Below the pieces are notes generated by a model that was not told the origin of the DNA, searched no databases, and was given only the letters and a program-made list of their open reading frames with translations. Positions 58,172 through 64,000 of a DNA stretch of 64,000 nucleotides are shown here, in pieces. A program made the translations under genes and the position numbers. This DNA is from Pseudomonadota bacterium (lineage in GTDB: Bacteria > Desulfobacterota > Desulfovibrionia > Desulfovibrionales > Desulfovibrionaceae): assembly GCA_023390395.1 (NCBI GenBank), contig JAEWCY010000001.1, forward strand, positions 5,661-69,660, written 5' to 3'. Position 1 is the first letter of the stretch. Each line of letters starts with the position of its first letter.

Positions 58172-60625
58172 ATGGCCAAGGGAAGCGTGTCCGATTTCCA
58201 CGACCTCGGTTCGCTCGGCGAGGACATCCGCCGCCACATCCTGTCCAACCTCGGCAACGACCTCTACCCGCCCGATCCCTTCCGCTACTTCAGCGGCCTG
58301 GCCTACGCCATCCGCGACCGCCTCATCCGCATGTGGCTGACCACCCAGGCCTCCTACTACGACTCCATGAGCAAGCGGGTCTATTACCTGTCCATGGAGT
58401 TCCTGCCGGGCCGGTTCCTCATGAACTACATCACCAACATGGGCATGGAGGAAGGCTGCCGCGAGGTCGCCACGTCCATGGGCTACGCCCTGGACGACCT
58501 GGCCGAGGAGGAGCGCGACGCCGGCCTCGGCAACGGGGGCCTGGGGCGGCTGGCCTCGTGCTACATGGACTCCATCGCCACCTGCGGCATCCCGGGCTAC
58601 GGCTACGGCATCCTGTACGACTACGGCCTGTTCCACCAGACCATCGTGAACGGCTGGCAGGAGGAGCAGGCCGACAACTGGCGGCGGCACGGCAGCCCCT
58701 GGGTCATCGACCGGGTGGAGCACCTCTACGAAGTGCGCTTTTACGGCCGCAGCGAAGCCTACAGCGACGACAAGGGCGCCCTGCGCTACCGCTGGGTGGA
58801 CGCGGACACGGTCATGGCCATGCCCTGCGACATCCTGATCCCCGGCCACGGCGGCGGGCACGTCACCAACATGCGGCTGTGGGCGGCCGCCTCGTCCCAG
58901 GAATTCTCGCTTCGCGACTTCAACCAGGGCGACTTCGTCGGGGCCATGCAGGCCAAGATCCTGTCGGAAAACATCTCCAAGGTGCTCTACCCCAACGACG
59001 AGCCCGTGGCCGGCAAGGAGTTGCGCCTCAAGCAGCAGTACTTCCTGGTCGCGGCCACGCTTCGCGACATCGTGCGCCGCCACCGCAAGTCCGGCCCCTC
59101 CTTCGAGGGCTTCGCCGACAAGGTGGCCATCCAGTTAAACGACACCCACCCCACCATCGCCGTGGCCGAGCTCATGCGCATCCTGGTGGACGAGGAGTTT
59201 CTCGCCTGGGACGAGGCCTGGGACATCTGCCGGGCCACCTTCGCCTACACCAACCACACCGTGCTGCCCGAAGCCCTGGAGACCTGGCCTATGGACCTCT
59301 TGGGCCGGGTGCTGCCGCGCCACCTGGAGATCATCGCCGAGATCGACCGCCGCTTCCTGGCCGAGGTGGCGGCCAGGCATCCCAACGACCCGGGCAAGCT
59401 CGCCCGCATGGCCGTCATCGACCGGGGCAGCTCCCGGGTGCGCATGGCCCATCTGGCCATCATCGGCAGCCACGCCGTCAACGGCGTGGCCAGGCTCCAT
59501 TCCGACATCCTGCGCCAGAGCGTGTTCCCGGATTTCGACGCCTTCTATCCCGGCAAGTTCACCAACGTGACCAACGGCGTCACCCCGCGCCGCTGGCTGC
59601 TCCAGGCCAACCCGGCCCTGTCGCGCCTGGTCACCGAGGCCGTGGGCCCGGGCTGGACCAGGGACCTCACGGAACTGAAAAAGCTTGTCCCCCTGGCCGA
59701 GGACCCGGCCTTCCGCCAGGCCTGGCGGGCGGCCAAGCGCGACAACAAGAAGCGCCTCGCCCGGTACGTGCTGCGAAAGACCGGCCTTGGCATCAACCCG
59801 GACACGCTCTTCGACGTCCAGGTCAAGCGCATGCATGAGTACAAGCGCCAGCTTTTAAACGTGCTGCACGTCGTCACCCTCTACAACCGCCTGCGCCGCG
59901 ACCCGGGCCTGGCCGTGCCGCCGCGCACGGTGCTCGTCGGCGGCAAGGCCGCGCCCGGCTACTTCATGGCCAAGCGCATCATAAGGCTCATCACGGCCGT
60001 GGCCGAGAAGGTCAACGCCGACCCGGCCATGCGGGGCCGGCTGCGCATGCTCTTTTTGCCCAACTACTGCGTGTCCCAGGCCGAGAAGGTCATCCCGGCC
60101 GCGGACCTGTCCCAGCAGATCTCCACCGCCGGCATGGAAGCCTCGGGCACGGGAAACATGAAGTTCGCCCTGAACGGCGCGCTGACCATCGGCACCCTGG
60201 ACGGGGCCAACATCGAGATCATGCAGGAAGTGGGGGAGGACAACATCTTCATCTTCGGCCTGACCGCCGCCGAGGTGGCGGCGGCCCGGGCCCACGGCCT
60301 GGACCCGCGCCGGCGCGTGCGCGACGACGCCGAGCTGGCCGAGGTGCTGGACATGATCGGGCGCGGCTACTTCGCCCCGGGCGAACCCGACCTCTTCGCG
60401 CCGGTCATCGCCAACCTCCTCGACCACGGCGACTACTACTGCGTCACGGCCGACTACCGGGCCTGCCTGGAAGCCCAGGACCGGGTCAATGCCCTGTACC
60501 TGGACCCGGACGCCTGGAGCCGCAAGTCCATCCTCAACACGGCCAACATGGGCTTTTTCTCCAGCGACCGGGCGGTCATGGAATACGCCCGCCGCATCTG
60601 GAACATCGAGCCCCTCGGGGAATGA
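58172..60625 (+). CDS. glgP: Glycogen/starch phosphorylase
   Basis: 817 residues, the usual length for the enzyme, which releases glucose 1-phosphate from alpha-1,4-glucan using phosphate. Conserved blocks are present: YYLSMEFLPGRFL, GLGNGGLGRLASCYMDS, GYGYGILYDYGLF, LNDTHPTIAV, NVTNGVTPRRWL, VQVKRMHEYKRQLLN. The PLP lysine is Lys664 in GTGNMKFALNG. It is cytoplasmic and serves reserve mobilisation; no other glycogen gene is adjacent. ATG 58172 has GGGAGAGG upstream. The gene forms its own unit between the IscU-like gene and a convergent oxidoreductase. Confidence 0.97.
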   Translation: MAKGSVSDFHDLGSLGEDIRRHILSNLGNDLYPPDPFRYFSGLAYAIRDRLIRMWLTTQASYYDSMSKRVYYLSMEFLPGRFLMNYITNMGMEEGCREVATSMGYALDDLAEEERDAGLGNGGLGRLASCYMDSIATCGIPGYGYGILYDYGLFHQTIVNGWQEEQADNWRRHGSPWVIDRVEHLYEVRFYGRSEAYSDDKGALRYRWVDADTVMAMPCDILIPGHGGGHVTNMRLWAAASSQEFSLRDFNQGDFVGAMQAKILSENISKVLYPNDEPVAGKELRLKQQYFLVAATLRDIVRRHRKSGPSFEGFADKVAIQLNDTHPTIAVAELMRILVDEEFLAWDEAWDICRATFAYTNHTVLPEALETWPMDLLGRVLPRHLEIIAEIDRRFLAEVAARHPNDPGKLARMAVIDRGSSRVRMAHLAIIGSHAVNGVARLHSDILRQSVFPDFDAFYPGKFTNVTNGVTPRRWLLQANPALSRLVTEAVGPGWTRDLTELKKLVPLAEDPAFRQAWRAAKRDNKKRLARYVLRKTGLGINPDTLFDVQVKRMHEYKRQLLNVLHVVTLYNRLRRDPGLAVPPRTVLVGGKAAPGYFMAKRIIRLITAVAEKVNADPAMRGRLRMLFLPNYCVSQAEKVIPAADLSQQISTAGMEASGTGNMKFALNGALTIGTLDGANIEIMQEVGEDNIFIFGLTAAEVAAARAHGLDPRRRVRDDAELAEVLDMIGRGYFAPGEPDLFAPVIANLLDHGDYYCVTADYRACLEAQDRVNALYLDPDAWSRKSILNTANMGFFSSDRAVMEYARRIWNIEPLGE

Positions 60626-60661
60626 CCGGCGGCCGGGCCTGGGGAAGCGCCTTCCCGCCGG
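60626..60661. terminator. Hairpin between convergent glgP and oxidoreductase genes
   Basis: GGGAAG (60642-60647), loop CGC, CTTCCC (60651-60656), within outer arms CCGGCGG (60626) and CCGCCGG (60655-60661) that compete with it. No T-run, so termination is only possible. Confidence 0.35.
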
Positions 60662-60683
60662 ACCGGCCGCGCGGTCCCGGAAC

Positions 60684-61541
60684 TCAGGCGAAAAACGCCT
60701 CGATGTACGCGGCCAGGGGCGTGGCCGGGCGGCCGGACAGCGCCTCCACGTCGCCTGTCACGCCGGCGTATTCCCCGGCTTCCGAGGCGGCGTAGATGCT
60801 GATAAGCGCCTCCACCACGTCCTCGGGCATCCCGGCCGCCCGAAAGGCGGCGGCGAAATCCTCCGGCGCGGCGTCCACCGCCCGCACCGGCTTGCCCAGG
60901 GCCAGCGAAAGCGCCTTGGCCACGTCCTCGCCGTCGTAGGCCACAGGCCCGGTCAGTTCGTAGACGGCGTTGTCCCTGGCCGCGCCGGTCAGCGCGCCCA
61001 CGGCCGCCGCGGCCACGTCCCGGTGCGTGACGTAGGCGACCTTCCCCCTGGCCCCGGGCATGGCGAACACGCCCGTCTCCCTGGCCTTGGCCAGCAGCGC
61101 GTCCAGGTTGGCGGCGTACATGTTGTCGCGAAGCAGCACATAAGCCAGCCCCGAGGCCTTCAAATACGCCTCGGTGGCCACATGCGCGGCGGCCCACGTG
61201 AACTTGCTCCCGGGCACGGGGTTGACCGCGCTCGTGTAGACGATGCGCCGCACCCCCGCCTTTTTGGCCGCGTCCACGGCGGCCCGGTGGTCGGCGATGC
61301 GCGTCTCGTTGCTCCCCGCCCCGGAAACGAGCAGGAGTGTTTCCACACCGGCGAAGGCCGCCTCCATGCCGGCCGGATCGTCGTAGTCGGCCCGGGCCGT
61401 TTCGAAGCCCAGACTTTTGAACGCTTCGAGCTTCTCCGGCGCGCGGGCGGTCAAGCGCACGCCCCGCGTCAGCCCACGGGCCTTGCATTCCTCGATGACG
61501 GCCCGTCCCAGACGGCCCGTGGCTGCGGTGATGGCGATCAT
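60684..61541 (-). CDS. NmrA/QorB-like NAD(P)-dependent oxidoreductase
   Basis: 285 residues of the atypical SDR group with NmrA and quinone oxidoreductase 2. The dinucleotide loop is ITAATGRLGRAVIEE (4-18); LLVSGAG, RIVYTSAVNP and YVLLRDNMYAANL are family blocks. The canonical YxxxK is absent, as usual in this group. It probably reduces quinones or acts as an NAD(P)H-linked redox sensor. ATG 61541 has AAGGAGG 6 bases upstream. A palindrome matching the one in front of marR lies 14 bases before the start, so the regulator probably controls it. Confidence 0.87.
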   Translation of the reverse strand: MIAITAATGRLGRAVIEECKARGLTRGVRLTARAPEKLEAFKSLGFETARADYDDPAGMEAAFAGVETLLLVSGAGSNETRIADHRAAVDAAKKAGVRRIVYTSAVNPVPGSKFTWAAAHVATEAYLKASGLAYVLLRDNMYAANLDALLAKARETGVFAMPGARGKVAYVTHRDVAAAAVGALTGAARDNAVYELTGPVAYDGEDVAKALSLALGKPVRAVDAAPEDFAAAFRAAGMPEDVVEALISIYAASEAGEYAGVTGDVEALSGRPATPLAAYIEAFFA

Positions 61542-61554
61542 GACGTCCTCCTTC

Positions 61555-61570
61555 TGTTTGATATCAAACA
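61555..61570. promoter_or_regulatory. MarR operator copy 2 (before the oxidoreductase)
   Basis: TGTTTGATATCAAACA, a perfect 16-base palindrome in the 43-base gap between marR and the oxidoreductase, just upstream of the ribosome site. It shares the core TTTGAYRTCAAA with copy 1. Confidence 0.8.
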
Positions 61571-61584
61571 AATTGGGTAAAAAA

Positions 61585-62010
61585 TTAAAGAAAATTGGCT
61601 TCCATGGTCTCGAGGAGACGCACGAGCCGCAGCCGGTCGTCCGGCGCGATCCCGCGCCAGGCCCTTTCCAGCATCGCCCGGGAGATCTCCCGGAACGCCG
61701 GCTCCAGGGCCCGGCCGGCCTCGGTCAGCCGCACCCGGACGCTGCGCAGGTCCTCCGGCGAGGCTTCCGTGGCCACGTAGCCGGCGGCCACGAGCTTTTT
61801 GACCAGCGCCGTCACCGTGGACTTGTCCCGCTTGGCGGCCGCGGCCAACTCCTTCATGGACGCCTCGTCCCGGGCGAACAGGTGGTGCAGGATGGCCCCA
61901 TGGGACGGGGCCAATCCCTTGATGCCCCGGCTTTCCAGGGCGGCGGCCAGGTAGCGGTTCACCCCGGCGTGGACGTCGCCGATGAGGGCGGCGATGCGCT
62001 GCGTTTCCAT
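61585..62010 (-). CDS. MarR-family transcriptional regulator
   Basis: 141 residues with the MarR winged helix: GLAPSHGAILHHLFARDEASMKEL, then the recognition helix KRDKSTVTALVKKLVAAGYV and the wing DLRSVRVRLTEAGRAL. The N-terminal helices form the dimer. Such regulators usually repress their own operon until a phenolic, oxidant or other ligand binds. Two matching palindromes, one over its own promoter and one before the downstream oxidoreductase gene, support autoregulation of a two-gene operon. No cysteine is in the sensing region, so a ligand rather than thiol oxidation is more likely. Confidence 0.93.
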   Translation of the reverse strand: METQRIAALIGDVHAGVNRYLAAALESRGIKGLAPSHGAILHHLFARDEASMKELAAAAKRDKSTVTALVKKLVAAGYVATEASPEDLRSVRVRLTEAGRALEPAFREISRAMLERAWRGIAPDDRLRLVRLLETMEANFL

Positions 62011-62017
62011 GTCTGGG

Positions 62018-62046
62018 CAAATAAGTTTGACATCAAACAATGTCAA
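62018..62046 (-). promoter_or_regulatory. Sigma-70 promoter of marR
   Basis: On the minus strand: consensus TTGACA (62046-62041), 17-base spacer, TATTTG (62023-62018). The spacer contains operator copy 1, so repressor binding would block polymerase. Only 7 bases separate the -10 from ATG 62010, implying a nearly leaderless transcript. Confidence 0.7.
62024..62039. promoter_or_regulatory. MarR operator copy 1 (inside the marR promoter)
   Basis: Plus strand AGTTTGACATCAAACA; minus strand TGTTTGATGTCAAACT. It is the same palindrome as copy 2 with one central and one outer change, sitting between -35 and -10 of marR. Confidence 0.75.
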
Positions 62047-62052
62047 GGCCCG

Positions 62053-62093
62053 AAAAAGAAAAAGGCCGGGAGGGGCGTTCGCCCTTCCCGGCC
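62053..62093 (-). terminator. Intrinsic terminator of etfA
   Basis: On the minus strand: GGCCGGGAAGGGCG, loop, CGCCCCTCCCGGCC (62093-62064), then TTTTTCTTTTT (62063-62053). It ends the etf transcript just before the marR promoter. Confidence 0.88.
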
Positions 62094-62114
62094 CGTGAAG
62101 GCGTGCGCCGCCGG

Positions 62115-63140
62115 TTATCCCAGCAGTTCGTTGATCTTCTTCATGACCGCGAAGGCGTCGGCCACGTAGAGCACGTCGGCCTTGCCTTGCGCCCAGCCGC
62201 AGGAGGCGTCGAGGTTCACGGCCCGGCGCTCGGCGATGAAGCGCCAGCCGACCACATGAGGCTCCTCGCCGTGGCAGCAGGTGGCCAGGCCCTTGGGATG
62301 GCGCGGCGTCGCGCCGGTCTGGCCGACCTGGTGCAGGTGGCTGAGGAAGGGCAGCACCGCCTCGCCCTCGCCGCCCATGTCCACCAGGGACTTGCTGCTG
62401 CCGAGCGACGCCTTGGACTTGCCGAGGAAGCCCAGGATCAGCTGGCCGGCCTCGGCCACGTGGGGCGCGCCGTCGGGCTGCTTCTTCGTCCAGCCTGCGC
62501 CGGCCACGAACAGCAGCTTGGCGTCGGGGCGGATGGTCTGCTCGTCGGCCGAGGGAGCGATGACGGTCTTGACCGTGGTGCGGGTCAGCGCCGTCGTGAC
62601 CGGCACGTCGACGGCCGTGACGGCGACCTGCCCCGGCGCGCCGTCGTAGGCGGCGTGGCAGCCGGCCGAGACGCTCAGGCACCAGGGACGCCCGGCGCGG
62701 GTGAGTTCGGCCTGCATGCGCTGGCGGTAGTAGCCGCGCGTGGCCACGGGCGCGCCGTCCTTGACGGCAACGGCCGTCACGTGGGCGTCGATGCGCCCGC
62801 CCAGGCGTTCGGCCACGCCCGGAAGCGCCCGGGAGACGCGGGAATCGTCGGCCGCGACGACGATGGTCGCGCCGGCGGCCTTGCACAGGGCCTCCATGGC
62901 GGCGGCGTCCGTGGCGTAGCGGGGCTGGCCGAAGGCCTCGCCCGAAACGCCGTGGAAGGAGGCCGCGCCGCAGCCGGCCAGGGCGTTCGCCGCCCCGGCC
63001 ACGTCCGCGCCGAAAAGGCCGACGGAAAGCGGCGCGCCGAGCCCCTCGGCCAGGGATTTGGCCGCGGTCAGGGCCTCCAGGGAGGCCTTGGACAGGCCGG
63101 CGTCAGCCTCGGTATGGGCGAGAAAAAGTACGGTTTCCAT
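62115..63140 (-). CDS. etfA: Electron transfer flavoprotein alpha subunit, divergent
   Basis: 341 residues. The N-terminal half (VLFLAHTEADAGLSKASLEALTAAKSLAEGL) is the ETF alpha/beta-type domain, with VVAADDSRVSRALPGVAERLGG equivalent to the R-x-LAPRLA-x-L block. The FAD domain keeps VGQTG (about 268) but continues ATPRHPKGLATCCHGEEPH rather than the usual K-x-V-x-P-x-LY...GISGA. AVNLDASC stands where INKD-x-x-A is expected. It transfers electrons between dehydrogenases and the quinone or other carriers as a dimer with EtfB. The changes suggest an unusual redox partner or FAD environment. It lies 18 bases after etfB. Confidence 0.82.
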   Translation of the reverse strand: METVLFLAHTEADAGLSKASLEALTAAKSLAEGLGAPLSVGLFGADVAGAANALAGCGAASFHGVSGEAFGQPRYATDAAAMEALCKAAGATIVVAADDSRVSRALPGVAERLGGRIDAHVTAVAVKDGAPVATRGYYRQRMQAELTRAGRPWCLSVSAGCHAAYDGAPGQVAVTAVDVPVTTALTRTTVKTVIAPSADEQTIRPDAKLLFVAGAGWTKKQPDGAPHVAEAGQLILGFLGKSKASLGSSKSLVDMGGEGEAVLPFLSHLHQVGQTGATPRHPKGLATCCHGEEPHVVGWRFIAERRAVNLDASCGWAQGKADVLYVADAFAVMKKINELLG

Positions 63141-63158
63141 GCTGTCGCGCCTCCTGCC

Positions 63159-63959
63159 CTAACTGTTGATCCAGGCGATGATGTCCCGGGCGATGTCTTC
63201 CACGGGCGTGTCCTTGACCAGGCGGGTCTCCCGCTTCTGGGCCGGCACGGCCACGGATTTGTAGTCGATGGCCGCCGCGTCGATGGTGGCCGGCTTGGCC
63301 TTTTGCAGGGCCGGCATGACGAGGCGCATGTTGGCCATGCCCACCTGCGGGTTGTTGGGCGGCTCGGGCAGCTCGCCCGTGGCCCAGCCGAACACGGCCG
63401 GCGCGCCGGCGCAGGTCGAGACCAGGTAGGCCCCGCCCTCGATGCGCTCCATGACTTCAAGGGAGCCGTCCGCCCCGACGGTCAGCTTGTCCACGCCCTG
63501 GAACTGGTCCACGACGCCGAGCTTCTCGCCCAGGATCTGCAGGGTGGAGCCCGCGCCGCGCGAGGCCGACTGCCAGCCGCCGAAGACCAGCAGCTTGGAC
63601 TTGTCGAGGCCGGCGATGCCCTCGATGGCGGCGAAAAGCGCCGCCGCGACCTCGGAGGAATCCGTGAAGCCGCCGGCCGGGCCGTCGGCCACCACCAGCT
63701 CGAAGGGAGCCTTCTGGGCCACGGTCATCATGACCTGCTGCAGCTTGGCCTTGGGCCCCAGCGACACCAGCCAGACCTTGCTGCCGGCGGCGGACTTGGC
63801 CAGGTGCGCCGCCTCGTACAAGGCGTGGGACGCCCAGGGGTCGAGGATCGACGGCAACATCATCTCGTTTTTGAGCCCCCAGCCGGTCGGACCCTTGACC
63901 GGCTCCAAGGTCTGCAACGGATCGGGCACTATACCGCCGCATACGACGATATGAAACAT
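63159..63959 (-). CDS. etfB: Electron transfer flavoprotein beta subunit
   Basis: 266 residues. It opens MFHIVVCGGIVPDP, with PSILDPWASHALYEAAHLA matching the N-x-x-D-x-x-A-x-E-A-x-LK block, and VWLVSLGPKAKLQQVMMTVA the G-x-x-A-x-x-LR-x-ALA block. Phrases such as LVVFGGWQSA (read LLVFGGWQSA) and ERIEGGAYLVST are the AMP-domain blocks. It pairs with the alpha subunit downstream. ATG 63959 was preferred over GTG 63965 because AAGGAG is 7 bases upstream of it. The first 41 bases upstream (63960-64000) reach the window edge, so the promoter or a further upstream gene is out of view. Confidence 0.87.
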   Translation of the reverse strand: MFHIVVCGGIVPDPLQTLEPVKGPTGWGLKNEMMLPSILDPWASHALYEAAHLAKSAAGSKVWLVSLGPKAKLQQVMMTVAQKAPFELVVADGPAGGFTDSSEVAAALFAAIEGIAGLDKSKLLVFGGWQSASRGAGSTLQILGEKLGVVDQFQGVDKLTVGADGSLEVMERIEGGAYLVSTCAGAPAVFGWATGELPEPPNNPQVGMANMRLVMPALQKAKPATIDAAAIDYKSVAVPAQKRETRLVKDTPVEDIARDIIAWINS

Positions 63960-64000
63960 AGGCACTCCTTTCAGGGAGAATGAGGAACCGGGGGAGGGAA

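Noticed and set aside
1..64000. CRISPR arrays, tRNA or rRNA genes, transposases, integrases, attachment sites
   Set aside because: Looked for on both strands; no regularly spaced repeats, cloverleaf or rRNA signatures, and no mobile-element proteins were seen.

Overview
The window is a strongly GC-rich bacterial chromosome segment. GTG/TTG starts are frequent, ribosome binding sites are clear, and nearly every gene junction overlaps as ATGA, GTGA or TGATG. The combination of many radical SAM enzymes in a surface-glycan locus, a sigma-54 enhancer-binding protein with its own target promoter, a divergent electron-transfer flavoprotein pair and G/C-rich palindromes suggests a Desulfovibrionaceae-type deltaproteobacterium. 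That assignment is inference from gene content, not from a marker gene. I see no rRNA, tRNA, CRISPR, transposase or integrase.

Region 1 (1-35622, all minus strand) is one co-directional run of 34 genes, read leftward from an NAD-dependent epimerase (start 35622) to an acetyltransferase that leaves the window at base 1. It is a glycan assembly line. It holds sugar nucleotidyl- and cytidylyltransferases, two DegT/DnrJ aminotransferases, a NeuB-type synthase, a PseG/SpsG-like protein, a Gfo/Idh oxidoreductase, a heptose-type kinase/nucleotidyltransferase fusion in reversed domain order, a sugar formyltransferase, GNAT acetyltransferases, deacetylases, methyltransferases and glycosyltransferases. 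Seven radical SAM enzymes and an unaccompanied thiamine-diphosphate E1 alpha/beta pair are interleaved. The set resembles spsCDEFG / nonulosonate pathways (aminated, CMP-activated sugars) with extra radical chemistry.

Region 2 (36087-51255) starts with a DUF1003-type membrane protein. A minus-strand group follows (GtrB-like glycosyltransferase, hexapeptide acetyltransferase, unusual SDR epimerase, small membrane-anchored protein, GT-C membrane protein). Divergent from it is a plus-strand group (SGNH-hydrolase-like protein, hexapeptide acyltransferase, B12-type radical SAM, 1036-residue GT-C protein, FAD amine-oxidase-like protein, SPASM radical SAM). Both look like further envelope glycan modification.

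Region 3 (51274-55700) holds an EF-hand lipoprotein, a divergent fusion of a radical SAM domain with an ArsM-like methyltransferase that keeps the three arsenic-binding cysteines, and a TylF-like methyltransferase.

Region 4 (55715-64000) holds a PAS/AAA+ sigma-54 activator divergent from an IscU-like scaffold gene with a consensus -24/-12 promoter, then glycogen phosphorylase, a MarR regulator with two matching palindromic operators controlling an NmrA/QorB-like oxidoreductase, and an etfB-etfA pair. Clear intrinsic terminators separate most units in this part.
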